From Gulosibacter sp. 10 (GTDB lineage: Bacteria; Actinomycetota; Actinomycetes; Actinomycetales; Microbacteriaceae), in NCBI RefSeq assembly GCF_900163695.1, contig NZ_FUIC01000003.1, forward strand, positions 62,001 to 126,000: 64,000 bases of DNA, given 5' to 3'. The translations under genes and the position numbers were made by a program. This document shows, in pieces, positions 7,767 through 15,908 of the stretch. Under the pieces are notes generated by a model that saw nothing but the letters and a program-made list of their open reading frames with translations, searched no databases and was not told the origin of the DNA. Within the stretch, counting starts at the first letter, position 1. Each line of letters starts with the position of its first letter.

Positions 7767-8770
7767 GCCTCGCCTCCGTGACGGCGGTAGACGGAGAGGA
7801 GCGCGGCGGCGGCGCCGTCAACCCCATCGCCTTCCCAGCGGTCCCACCCGTCGCCGCCGCGTCGCAGCGCCGCGGCGAGCAGCCCGGGCCACTGCGCGGG
7901 CTCGGGCCAGGAGTCCGGCGTCTCGGCGAGATCGAGGCGGGCCAGGGCGCGCGCTGTGGCGAGCTGCTCGTCGAACGGTCGGGGTACGGGGATCACGACC
8001 GCCGGGCGGCGGGCGGCCGCGACGTCGGCAACCGCGTTCTCGCCCGCAGACACGATCACCGCATCCGCACCGCTCAGCTCGGACCACAGCCGCTCGGGTC
8101 CGACGAAGCCGCCCGTTCCGCCTCGCTGCAGCCACTCCCAATCGGGAGTCGCCTCGGCGGCGGCCTCGATCTCGCGCGGTGCGGGGCCGCCGCCGCCCGT
8201 GCCGCCGAGGACGAGCACCCGCCGCCGGTCCACGGCGCGGTCCGCGGCGGGTGCGCGTCCCGCGAACCGCGAGATGGCCCCCACATGGATCGTCTTCGAG
8301 TCCCAGGGCCGGGGGCCGCGCGGCGCATCCGCCTCGACCGGCCGGGCGGCGAGCAGCAGCTCGGCGATGCCGTGGGCGAGCCGATGGGGCGCGTCGTCGC
8401 GTTCGCCGGGGAGCAGCATCACGGCCACCGGGATGCCCAGGAGCCGGCAGAGCACCGCGGCCTCCACGGACACGTCCACCAGCACGAGCCGCGGTCGCAG
8501 CCGCTGCAGGGCCGCGGCCATCGCCGCGTGACGCTCGAGCAGGCCGGGATGGTGCAGGGGTGCCCAGTGCAGCGCGCCGCCGGCGGCGACGTCGGCGCGC
8601 TCCGGCCGCACATCGGCGTCGTCGGCCGCGAGCGGCACCCACATCCCGGGCCAGCCCTGCGGCGCCTCTCCGGTGCCGAATCCGACGACGGGCACGCCGA
8701 GCCGCCGTGCGATGAGCGTGCCGCGGATGCGATGGCCGCTGCCGTGATGATGGAGGTAGAAGCCGATCAT
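7763..8770 (-). CDS. GT28/MurG-like glycosyltransferase
   Basis: A 335-residue protein. The start MIGFYLHHHGSGHRIRGTLI is the N-terminal signature of GT-B enzymes related to MurG and UDP-glycosyltransferases, where the GSGHxxR loop contacts the acceptor. The C-terminal part has RRVLVLGGTGGGGPAPREIE, GADAVIVSAGENAVADVAAA (donor-binding region) and IPVPRPFDEQLATA. It is the second gene of the four-gene operon; its ATG overlaps the stop of the GT4 gene by 4 bp. The donor is probably a nucleotide sugar; acceptor unknown. Confidence 0.8.
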   Translation of the reverse strand: MIGFYLHHHGSGHRIRGTLIARRLGVPVVGFGTGEAPQGWPGMWVPLAADDADVRPERADVAAGGALHWAPLHHPGLLERHAAMAAALQRLRPRLVLVDVSVEAAVLCRLLGIPVAVMLLPGERDDAPHRLAHGIAELLLAARPVEADAPRGPRPWDSKTIHVGAISRFAGRAPAADRAVDRRRVLVLGGTGGGGPAPREIEAAAEATPDWEWLQRGGTGGFVGPERLWSELSGADAVIVSAGENAVADVAAARRPAVVIPVPRPFDEQLATARALARLDLAETPDSWPEPAQWPGLLAAALRRGGDGWDRWEGDGVDGAAAALLSVYRRHGGEA

Positions 8771-9843
8771 GCGGGCACCACCGAACGGTAGCCGGCATAG
8801 ATCTCCAGATGCCGCCGGACCATCGCCGCGAGCGAGAGCGAGTCCACGGCGTGCCGTCGGCAGTCCTCGCGCGGGTAGGCGAGGACGTCTTCGAGCGTGT
8901 CGACCGCGGCGTCGACATCCCCCGGGCGCACGAGCATCGGCGAGCCCTTCGGCACGATCTCCGGAAGACCGCCGCGGCGCCACGCGAGCAGCGGGGTGCC
9001 GCACGAGAGCGCCTCGGCGGCGACCAGGCCGAAGGGCTCCTCCCAGTCCGGCGTCACGAGCGCGGCCGCGCTCTCCCCGACGAGGGCCGCGAGCTCCCGG
9101 GTGCGCAGATGTCCCACGTACTCGACGCCGCCGCCCAGGCGGGGCCGGATCTCGGCGTCGAAGTAGTCGGGGTCGGGCACGGGGCCCGCGATGCGGAGCG
9201 GCAGGCCCGCCGCCCGCGCGATGGCGATCGCGTCCGTCGGCGCCTTCTCCGGCACCAGGCGCCCGGACCACGCCAATGCTTCCCCGCCGGGGCCCTGGCG
9301 CCAGAGCTCCGTATCGACGCCGCAGTGCACGACCCGGGCGTCGACGAGGTGGCGCCACTGCGCCGAGGTGTGCGCCGAGACGGCCAGGAAGCGCGGCTCC
9401 ATCCCCGTGCCGCGAAGCGCCCTCGCGCACTGCACGGCGGATTCCAGCCAGGGCACCGGCGGAGTGTGGAGCGTCGTGAGCAGCGGCGCGGCGAGCAGCG
9501 GCTGCAGGGCGATCGGCAGGTGATGCAGGCTGTGGTTGTGCACGATGTCCACGTCGTTGCGCACGGTCAGCTCGAGCATGGCCCGCAGATACGTGTGGTG
9601 CGCCTCGATCCGCTCGGTGTCCGGCATCGAGACGTCCGCCCTGGCAGCCTCGCTCAGCCGCAGCGCGGGCGCATCCAGGAATTCCACGCCAGGTATCGGC
9701 GTGGATCCCGGGGCGGCGAGCAGACTGACCCGCATGCCGTGCTCGGCGAGCCCGCGGGCCAGATGCCACGTCATCGACTCCAGGCCGCCGTGGAACGGCT
9801 GCCGCAGGGGGAATCTGGTGTGTGCGAGCAGGACGATGTGCAT
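8767..9843 (-). CDS. GT4-family glycosyltransferase, first gene of cluster
   Basis: A 358-residue GT-B enzyme. N-terminal MHIVLLAHTRFPLRQPFHGG, then VDIVHNHSLHHLPIA (acceptor domain), AWSGRLVPEKAPTDAIAIAR (inter-domain start of the donor domain), and the donor-site motif EEPFGLVAAEALSCGTPLLA with the E-x7-E pair of family 4 retaining enzymes. The start at 9843 is preceded by a GAAAGGG-like site. It heads an operon of four glycosyltransferases whose junctions are all 4-bp ATGA overlaps, suggesting stoichiometric production and sequential sugar additions. Confidence 0.9.
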   Translation of the reverse strand: MHIVLLAHTRFPLRQPFHGGLESMTWHLARGLAEHGMRVSLLAAPGSTPIPGVEFLDAPALRLSEAARADVSMPDTERIEAHHTYLRAMLELTVRNDVDIVHNHSLHHLPIALQPLLAAPLLTTLHTPPVPWLESAVQCARALRGTGMEPRFLAVSAHTSAQWRHLVDARVVHCGVDTELWRQGPGGEALAWSGRLVPEKAPTDAIAIARAAGLPLRIAGPVPDPDYFDAEIRPRLGGGVEYVGHLRTRELAALVGESAAALVTPDWEEPFGLVAAEALSCGTPLLAWRRGGLPEIVPKGSPMLVRPGDVDAAVDTLEDVLAYPREDCRRHAVDSLSLAAMVRRHLEIYAGYRSVVPA

Positions 9844-10015
9844 GGATTCCCGGCCCTTTCCGAAACGGTATGGGGCGAGGCTATGGAGCGGCGATTCCGC
9901 GCGGCACACCCCTGGGGGTGAGCCACGGCGCGCCCGCGGATCGCCGTGAATCTCCCACGCAACATTGGCCGATCATCTGCGAAAGTAGTAGTCCACAGGG
10001 AGGAATGGAGCACGA

Positions 10016-10732
10016 ATGACAGTGACCGAGGACCGCGACAGCCGAGCCTCCGACCCGAAGGCGATGGGGATGCACATCCCGTCGTACCCGGCGAAGCCCA
10101 AACTGCGCGGGTGGATCCATGCGGGCACGCTGCCGGTCGCGATCGCGCTCGGCGTGGTGCTCATCTGCCTCGCCCAGGGCACGGCCGCGAAATGGGCCTC
10201 GGCGGTGTTCCTCACGACGTCGATCCTGCTCTTCGGCATCTCGGCGCTCTACCACCGGTTCCACTGGTCGGAGAGGGCCACGGCGCTGCTGCGCCGCCTC
10301 GACCACTCGAACATCTTCCTGCTCATCGCGGGCACGTACACGCCGATGGCGGTGTGCGCGCTCGAGCCCCCGAAGAGCACGATCCTGCTCGGCGCGGTGT
10401 GGGCCGGCGCCCTCATCGGCATCTTCTTCCGCGTCGTCTGGCTCTCGGCGCCGCGCTGGCTCTACGTGGCGCTGTACATCGCGCTGGGATGGGTCGCGAT
10501 GATCTTCATCGTGGACCTCGTCCAGGCCAACGTCGCGGGCATGGTGCTCGTGCTCGTCGGCGGCATCGCGTACTCGGTGGGCGCGGTGTTCTACGCCCTC
10601 AAGCGGCCGAACCTCGTGCCGGGGGTGTTCGGCTTCCACGAGCTCTTCCACCTGTGCACCGCGGTGGCCTTCGCCTGCCACTGGGTGGCGATGCTCCTCT
10701 TCGTGCTCGACCCGGTCGGCGGGGCGGCCTGA
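10016..10732 (+). CDS. trhA: Hemolysin III / PAQR family membrane protein
   Basis: A 238-residue protein with seven predicted membrane helices. The PAQR signature residues are all present: SALYHRFHWS after helix 2, RRLDHSNIFLLIAGTYTPMA around helix 3, and FGFHELFHLCTAVAFACH at the last helix, giving the conserved Ser, Asp and three His that form the zinc site. Bacterial members (TrhA/YqfA, hemolysin III) affect membrane lipid and energy homeostasis. GGAG lies 5 bp before the ATG. It is convergent with the DUF368 gene, 21 bp apart. Confidence 0.92.
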   Translation: MTVTEDRDSRASDPKAMGMHIPSYPAKPKLRGWIHAGTLPVAIALGVVLICLAQGTAAKWASAVFLTTSILLFGISALYHRFHWSERATALLRRLDHSNIFLLIAGTYTPMAVCALEPPKSTILLGAVWAGALIGIFFRVVWLSAPRWLYVALYIALGWVAMIFIVDLVQANVAGMVLVLVGGIAYSVGAVFYALKRPNLVPGVFGFHELFHLCTAVAFACHWVAMLLFVLDPVGGAA

Positions 10733-10753
10733 TCCGCCTCCCCTGAATCCGGC

Positions 10754-11677
10754 TCAGCCGCGCAGCACCGCGACGCCGTTCGCGATGCGTCGGCGCACGA
10801 GCCAGGACTCGATTACGAGCGTCGCGCCGATGAGCAGCATGCCCAGCGCGAACCAGAGCACGGGCCCGGCGATGTCCCCGCTCGGGGTGAGCAGCACGCG
10901 ATCCTCGGTCTGCCAGGGCCAGAGCGCCCGCAGCGAACCGGCCATGAGCCCGGTCATGATCGCGAGGGTGATGCGTCGGCGATGCCGCAGCAGCCACTGC
11001 AGCCCCCGCACGAACAGTCCGAAGCCGATCGCCATGCCCGCGAGGAACAGGCCCAGGTAGGCGAGGTCGCGATCGTTCACGGCTGCGAGGGTCGGCGCGT
11101 ACATGCCGAGCAGCAGCAGGATGAACGATCCGGACATGCCGGGCAGCGCCAGGGCGCACACCGCCAGCGCGCCGCCCACCGCGATCATGAGCGGCCCGGG
11201 CTCCGCCCCCGCCGCGGCGGGCAGCCCGGTGACTAGGAAGGCCACCACCGCGCTGGGCGCGGCCAGCGCCCACTCGCGCCAGGTCCAGCGTCCGCCGACC
11301 ATGCGCGCCGGCACCCACAGGGCGACGAGGATGAGCCCCGCGAAGAACGCCCGGGATTCGACGGGATGCGCCTCGACGAGGGGCGCGACGATGCGCGCCG
11401 CGAGCAGCAGCCCGCCGACCATGCCCACGGCGAGGGGGACCAGCAGCGGCCAGGCCACCGCGCGGAAGTGCTTCTTCGCGGTGCCGAGCCCGCGGCCGCG
11501 CGGCGGATCGACGACGAGGTGGACGAGCCCGCGCACGAACTCGCTCGCCGAGTCGATCAGGCGCTCGTAGACGCCGATGATCAGGGCGAGGGTTCCGCCG
11601 CTGACGCCGGGGATGATCTCGACGATGCCGATGAGGGCGCCGCGGATGAGGTCGATGAGCACGCGGAGCAGGGTCAT
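10754..11677 (-). CDS. DUF368 membrane protein, undecaprenyl-phosphate transporter family
   Basis: A 307-residue, strongly hydrophobic protein. The N-terminal IRGALIGIVEIIPGVSGGTL and the internal LALPGMSGSFILLLLGMY are the paired PGxSGG/PGMSGS motifs of DUF368, a family that includes polyprenyl-phosphate recycling transporters (PopT type) which return the C55-P lipid carrier to the inner leaflet. AAAGG lies just before the ATG. Its position between membrane and surface-glycan genes fits, though it is not obviously in an operon with them. Confidence 0.88.
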   Translation of the reverse strand: MTLLRVLIDLIRGALIGIVEIIPGVSGGTLALIIGVYERLIDSASEFVRGLVHLVVDPPRGRGLGTAKKHFRAVAWPLLVPLAVGMVGGLLLAARIVAPLVEAHPVESRAFFAGLILVALWVPARMVGGRWTWREWALAAPSAVVAFLVTGLPAAAGAEPGPLMIAVGGALAVCALALPGMSGSFILLLLGMYAPTLAAVNDRDLAYLGLFLAGMAIGFGLFVRGLQWLLRHRRRITLAIMTGLMAGSLRALWPWQTEDRVLLTPSGDIAGPVLWFALGMLLIGATLVIESWLVRRRIANGVAVLRG

Positions 11678-11747
11678 GGCCGCCTTTCGCGGAAGGTGAT
11701 GGGCAAAGTGCTAAGGCTACTCGGCGCGCGCCGGGCGCCGCATCGGC

Positions 11748-12320
11748 TCACGCGTCGAGATCGTCCACGCCCGGCGTCCAGCTGCACCCGGGCGTGTTCC
11801 AGCCGCGCTTGCGCATCACCTTGAACGCCTGCTTCCACAGCGGCAGCTTGAGCCGGTCGACGTAGATGACGCCGTCGAGGTGGTCGTACTCGTGCTGCAG
11901 GATGCGCGCGAACCAGCCCTCGGCGGCGATCTCGAAGGGCTCGCCCTCGATGTCGCGGGCCCGCAGGAGCGCACGCTCGGATCGTCGCAGCGCGAACCGC
12001 TCCCCGGGCACGGACAGGCAGCCCTCCTCCTCGTCCTCCTCGAGCGCGTCGAGGGACTCGGGCACGGCGGGGGCGAGCCACAGCTCCGGATCGATCGCGA
12101 CGCCGCGATGCGCGGTGCCGTCCTCCTCCTCGTAGCTGTAGACGAAGAGCCGCTTGTTCACGCCCACCTGCGGACCGGCGAGGCCGACGCCCGGAGCGAG
12201 GTCCATGGTCTCGTACATGTCGCGCACGAGTGCGCGGATCTCGTCGGTGATCTCGCCCACCGGCTCGGCGGGCTCGTGCAGGACCGGGTCTCCGTAGATG
12301 CGGATCGGCAGAATCGTCAT
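11748..12320 (-). CDS. def: Peptide deformylase
   Basis: A 190-residue metalloenzyme that removes the formyl group from the initiator methionine of new proteins. All three signature motifs are intact: GVGLAGPQVG (motif I), EEGCLSVPG with the Cys metal ligand (motif II) and LQHEYDHLDG with the two His ligands and catalytic Glu (motif III). The C-terminal extension after the third motif (about 35 residues, basic then acidic) is longer than in the E. coli enzyme and typical of actinobacterial forms. It is divergent from the DMT transporter gene. Confidence 0.96.
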   Translation of the reverse strand: MTILPIRIYGDPVLHEPAEPVGEITDEIRALVRDMYETMDLAPGVGLAGPQVGVNKRLFVYSYEEEDGTAHRGVAIDPELWLAPAVPESLDALEEDEEEGCLSVPGERFALRRSERALLRARDIEGEPFEIAAEGWFARILQHEYDHLDGVIYVDRLKLPLWKQAFKVMRKRGWNTPGCSWTPGVDDLDA

Positions 12321-12385
12321 GGCTGCAAGCCTATCGGCGCGGACGTTGCGCGGATTGCCGTCTCGAGTCCGTAGACTCCTGCACT

Positions 12386-13435
12386 GTGCTTGCCCCGACT
12401 CTCGCCGCGCTCGACGCGACCCTGGACATCGGCCTCTCGCCGCGCCAGCTGATCGGCATCCCGATCGCGGTGCTCGGCGCGGTGCTGATGTCGGTGAGCG
12501 CGATGCTGCAGCATCGCGGGGTGTCGAAGGTGGACGCGGACTCGGGCGCGCAGGGCGCCGAGGGGCTCGGCATGAAGCAGTTCCTGGCGCTGCTGCGCCG
12601 GCCGAGCTGGCTGTTCGGCACGGTGCTCATCGGCGTCGCCATCCTGCTGCAGTTCGGGGCGCTGCTCTTCGCGCCCCTCGTCGTCGTGCAGCCCATCGGG
12701 GTCATCTCGCTCATCGTCACGACCATCATCTCGGCCAGGCAGGCCAGGGCGAGGCTGCGCCGGAGCAAGGTCACGGCCGTGATCACGAGCGTGGTCGGCG
12801 TCGGCGGGTTCGTGACGGCGGCGGCGATGGCGGCGACCGATACGCCGATCGGCCCGCGGGAGACCGTCACGGTGCTCATCATCGCCGGGGCGGTGGTGCT
12901 GCTCACCGCCGTCGCCTTCCTCGTCTTCCGGCGCACCTCGCACCGGGGCATGTTCTACATCCTCGCCGGGGGAGTGCTCTACGGGTTCGTCGCGACCTTC
13001 GCGAAGCTCATCCTCACGGGCCTTCGCGAGGGCCGGTTCGACGGGCTCTCGCTGGTGTGCCTCGCCGCGCTGCTCGTCACCGTGGCGGTCGGCGGCTACT
13101 TCGTGCAGACCGCCTACGCCTCCGGCTCCACCGACATGGTCATCGCGGGGCTCACGGTCGTCGACCCCATCGTGGCGGTGACGATCGGCATCGTGGTGCT
13201 GCACGAGACCGCGGCGGCCACGCCCGTGACGCTCGTGCTCTTCGTCGTGTTCGGGGCGATCGCCATCGCGGGGGTGTTCCTGCTCAACTCGAGCCAGACC
13301 GCGGCCGAGATCGCGGCCGCGCGCCGGCACGCGCTCGGCGTCAAGACGGGCGGCATCGCGGCGCCCGTATCAGACCCCGCCGATCCTCCGACACCCGGTT
13401 ACCCCGACCCAGGTCGGAGGGAAACCGATACCTGA
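12386..13435 (+). CDS. DMT-superfamily transporter (EamA/NIPA-like)
   Basis: A 349-residue protein with about nine to ten hydrophobic helices arranged as two repeats, as in drug/metabolite transporters. The opening helix IGIPIAVLGAVLMSVSAMLQ and the later VQPIGVISLIVTTIISARQA and DPIVAVTIGIVVLHETAAAT segments are characteristic of the family. A charged, proline-rich tail of about 35 residues follows the last helix. The GTG start at 12386 is chosen because it directly precedes the first hydrophobic region; no strong ribosome site is visible. Substrate unknown. Confidence 0.85.
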   Translation: MLAPTLAALDATLDIGLSPRQLIGIPIAVLGAVLMSVSAMLQHRGVSKVDADSGAQGAEGLGMKQFLALLRRPSWLFGTVLIGVAILLQFGALLFAPLVVVQPIGVISLIVTTIISARQARARLRRSKVTAVITSVVGVGGFVTAAAMAATDTPIGPRETVTVLIIAGAVVLLTAVAFLVFRRTSHRGMFYILAGGVLYGFVATFAKLILTGLREGRFDGLSLVCLAALLVTVAVGGYFVQTAYASGSTDMVIAGLTVVDPIVAVTIGIVVLHETAAATPVTLVLFVVFGAIAIAGVFLLNSSQTAAEIAAARRHALGVKTGGIAAPVSDPADPPTPGYPDPGRRETDT

Positions 13436-13576
13436 GTCGGCGTCGAATAACGCCCATGCCCGCCGCTCGCCATTTAGGCTTAGGGGATACTCAGCGCGCG
13501 TTCCACGAGAAGCGCGCTCGCCGAGCGTCGCCGAAGCATCCGTGCCGACCAGCAATCCACAGAGGACACCGACACC

Positions 13577-14884
13577 TTGCCTGACCAGTCACCAGCCGAG
13601 CCGCAAGGACGACCGATTCGTCTGCTCATCGCCGCCGACACCTTTCCGCCGAACGTGAACGGGGCCGCGAAGTTCACGGTCAATCTCGCGAGCGAGATGG
13701 CGGCGCGGGGGCACGATGTGCACGTCGTGGTGCCCGCCGCGTCGCGGCGCCACGGCACCTGGCGCGAGGAGTACGACGGGCAGTCCATCACGGTGCACCG
13801 CCTGCCGTCCGATCGCTGGTGGCCGCACGACTGGCTGCGGTACGTCAAGCCCTGGCGGGCGCGTGCGCACATGCGCCGCGTGCTCGACGAGGTGCAGCCG
13901 GACGTCATCCACTACCAGTCGGCGGTGGTGCTCGGCCGCGCCGCGGTGCGCGAGGGCGCTCCGCGGGGCATCCGCATCATCGGCACGAACCACCTCATGC
14001 TCGAGAACCTCCTCGAGCACACGATGCTGCCGATGCCGCTGCAGCAGCTCGGATCGAGGATCTGGTGGCGGGATGCGCACAAGACCTTCGACGCGACGCA
14101 CGCGCTGACGACGCCGACACGGCGGGCGGCCGACTTCCTCGAGCGCAACGGCGGCCTCGACCGCGTGCTCGCCATCTCGTGCGGTCTGCGCGCAAGCGAC
14201 TACACGCCCAGCTTCGATCCCGAGAAGAAGCCGCGCATCGTGTTCGTGGGGCGCGTCACGGGGGAAAAGCAGATCGACGTGCTCATCAAGGCGTTCGCGA
14301 AGCTCGACCCGGCGCTCGGCGCATCGCTCGAGATCGTCGGCGGAGGCGACCAGAAGGCGGCGCTCGAGAAGCTCTCCCGCGAACTCGGCGTCGACGACCG
14401 GACGACGTTCCACGGCTACGTCACGGACGAGGAGCTCCGGCAGATCTACACGGAGTCGACCGTGTTCGCGATCGCCTCGATCGCCGAGCTGCAGTCGATC
14501 GCGACGATGGAGGCGATGGCCACCGGCCTGCCGATCGTCGCGGCGAACGCGATGGCGCTGCCGCACCTCGTGCACGACGGCGAGAACGGCTACCTCTTCG
14601 CCCCTGGCGACGTGGACGCCTGCCGGCGGGCGCTCGAGAAGGTGCTCACCGCCCCGCAGGAGGTGCGTGATCGCCTCGGCCGGGCCAGCCTGCGCATGGT
14701 GCAGCCGCACGACATCGACACGACGATGGCGCTGTTCGAACGGCTCTACCGCGGCGAGTCGACGGAGCAGGTGGCGCTCGACTCGTTCAACGAGCAGGAC
14801 GACTCGCTCGACAACGTCGTGGAGGCGGTCACCGGCGCGATCCCTACCGTGCAGCGCGACAGCGAGGGGCGCCGGCGGCAGTAG
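13577..14884 (+). CDS. GT4-family glycosyltransferase
   Basis: A 435-residue GT-B enzyme starting at TTG with AGAGG about 11 bases upstream. Elements in order: IRLLIAADTFPPNVNGAAKF (N-terminal loop), QPDVIHYQSAVVLGR (acceptor domain), PRIVFVGRVTGEKQIDVLIK (donor domain start), IAELQSIATMEAMATGLPIV (E-x7-E donor site). It looks like the mannosyltransferase/GDP-mannose-type enzymes that build phosphatidylinositol mannosides or related glycolipids in actinobacteria, but the acceptor is inferred only. It stands alone rather than inside the four-gene glycosyltransferase operon. Confidence 0.9.
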   Translation: MPDQSPAEPQGRPIRLLIAADTFPPNVNGAAKFTVNLASEMAARGHDVHVVVPAASRRHGTWREEYDGQSITVHRLPSDRWWPHDWLRYVKPWRARAHMRRVLDEVQPDVIHYQSAVVLGRAAVREGAPRGIRIIGTNHLMLENLLEHTMLPMPLQQLGSRIWWRDAHKTFDATHALTTPTRRAADFLERNGGLDRVLAISCGLRASDYTPSFDPEKKPRIVFVGRVTGEKQIDVLIKAFAKLDPALGASLEIVGGGDQKAALEKLSRELGVDDRTTFHGYVTDEELRQIYTESTVFAIASIAELQSIATMEAMATGLPIVAANAMALPHLVHDGENGYLFAPGDVDACRRALEKVLTAPQEVRDRLGRASLRMVQPHDIDTTMALFERLYRGESTEQVALDSFNEQDDSLDNVVEAVTGAIPTVQRDSEGRRRQ

Positions 14885-14896
14885 CGGGGCGGGGCC

Positions 14897-15262
14897 GTGT
14901 CCGACCACGGTGCGGATGGCAGCCCGGCTGACTCGCCGGACTGGCGGATCGTGATGGGCGAGGACTCCGGTAGGACGAATGACGGTGCTCCGGAAGCCCG
15001 GTGCGCCGCGCTGGAGCGGGCGCGTCGCGCCGCGTTGGAGCTGATCTCGATCCTGGGGCCTGGGATCGAGGCGGGGGATGCGTCTGCGACGGAGACTGCA
15101 TCCTCGGCGGCGAGGTCGCGCGCAGCGGCCCTATTGGAATCCGCACTCAGGGAGGCGCATCGGATGGGCGTCTCGACCGATGAGCTTGCGACGGAATGCC
15201 GACTGGCGCACGAGATGGTGCAGGTGACGGTGCGGGGCGGCGCGCTGTTCGGCGAAGGCTGA
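14897..15262 (+). CDS. Small hypothetical protein, weak gene call
   Basis: A possible 121-residue Ala/Arg/Glu-rich soluble protein starting at GTG 13 bp after the glycosyltransferase stop; an in-frame ATG at 14954 is an alternative. Residues 35-110 (AALERARRAALELISIL, RAAALLESALREAHRMG) would form amphipathic helices. No family is recognised and the ribosome site is weak. It is same-strand and closely spaced with the glycosyltransferase, which is the main support. It lies at the border of a poorly coding patch and could be a spurious frame. Confidence 0.4.
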   Translation: MSDHGADGSPADSPDWRIVMGEDSGRTNDGAPEARCAALERARRAALELISILGPGIEAGDASATETASSAARSRAAALLESALREAHRMGVSTDELATECRLAHEMVQVTVRGGALFGEG

Positions 15263-15290
15263 CGTTCTCGAGGGGTGCGTCTCCTGCGGG

Positions 15291-15350
15291 CTGTGCTTCT
15301 CGAGACTGTGCTTCTCGAGACTGTGCTTCTCGAGGCTGTGCTTCTCGAAG
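15291..15350. repeat. 15-bp tandem repeat, four copies
   Basis: Four head-to-tail copies of CTGTGCTTCTCGAGA (15291, 15306, 15321, 15336); the first two are identical, the third ends AGG and the fourth AAG. The unit contains CTCGAG-type symmetry. Because the unit is 15 bp it keeps any frame open, which creates an artificial Leu-rich coding appearance. Confidence 0.9.
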
Positions 15351-15814
15351 ACGCCGAGCTCCATTTCGGAGTCTGCCGGTGGGGCCCGAGCCGATGGCGG
15401 CAGCCGGTGCGGGTGGAGTACCTGTTATTACGGTCGGGCACGGGAGCCGCATGGGCGCCGTATCGCTTAGCGCCCGGGTCTGTGATGACGGTGAGACCCA
15501 GCCGTCTCAGCGAGGCCTGGCGCAGTTCCGGAAGGCTTCGGCTCCGGCGACCATGGGCCCGAGTGGTCGTCCCCATGGGACGGCTGAGGGCATGTGGTGC
15601 CGAGACGGTCACTCGCATGACCGCGCTCCGCTGCGAGGGGCGCTGGTGGGACGGGCCGCATGTCGGTGGCTCGTGGTCTACTGCGGGTATGAGGTTGAAT
15701 TCGCTGTTGCGTTCCCCGAAGCATGCCGGGATGCCCGCCGGCAAACGTCACTGGGGTGGCAGCGCGGTGACGGCTGCGAGGGTGGGAACACACAGGGTTG
15801 AAGTCGCTGCGGAG

Positions 15815-15823
15815 TTATCCACA
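15815..15823 (+). promoter_or_regulatory. Perfect consensus DnaA box
   Basis: TTATCCACA, an exact match to the DnaA box consensus, 85 bp before the HNH start. It is a single site with no cluster, AT-rich unwinding region or dnaA/dnaN genes, so it is not an origin; it may titrate DnaA or be coincidental. Confidence 0.5.
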
Positions 15824-15908
15824 ACCCGAAGAAACCAGCGACCCGCGTAGTAGAATGAATGCACGAATACCGCAGGCAACCAGACCGTATGCGAAGGGGG
15901 GGGAGACG

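Larger units (their letters stand above)
15263..15908. other. 646-bp stretch without a convincing gene
   Basis: Between the small hypothetical gene and the HNH gene no frame looks like a conserved protein. Several frames stay open only because stops are rare in GC-rich DNA. The stretch holds the 15-bp tandem repeat, a perfect DnaA box at 15815-15823, a TAGAAT -10-like hexamer at 15851-15856 and a run of eight G at 15896-15903 that forms part of the HNH ribosome site. Confidence 0.6.

Noticed and set aside
5833-7827. One 664-codon glycosyltransferase fusion on the minus strand
   Set aside because: The long frame joins a shadow of the GT2-like gene to the real GT; a proper ATG at 6918 overlapping the upstream stop marks a separate gene.
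13473-13492. Iron box upstream of the single GT4 gene
   Set aside because: TTTAGGCTTAGGGG matches only one half of the consensus and the gene has no iron link; more likely a promoter element (GATACT).
15291-15350. CRISPR array
   Set aside because: Units are 15 bp, head-to-tail without spacers, and no cas genes are present.
15815-15823. Replication origin
   Set aside because: Only one DnaA box, no AT-rich unwinding element, no dnaA, dnaN or plasmid rep gene.
15275-15850. Open frame of 191 codons with Leu-rich repeats at its start
   Set aside because: The repeat is the 15-bp tandem array read in frame; the rest has no protein-like pattern, no ribosome site and runs into the HNH promoter region.
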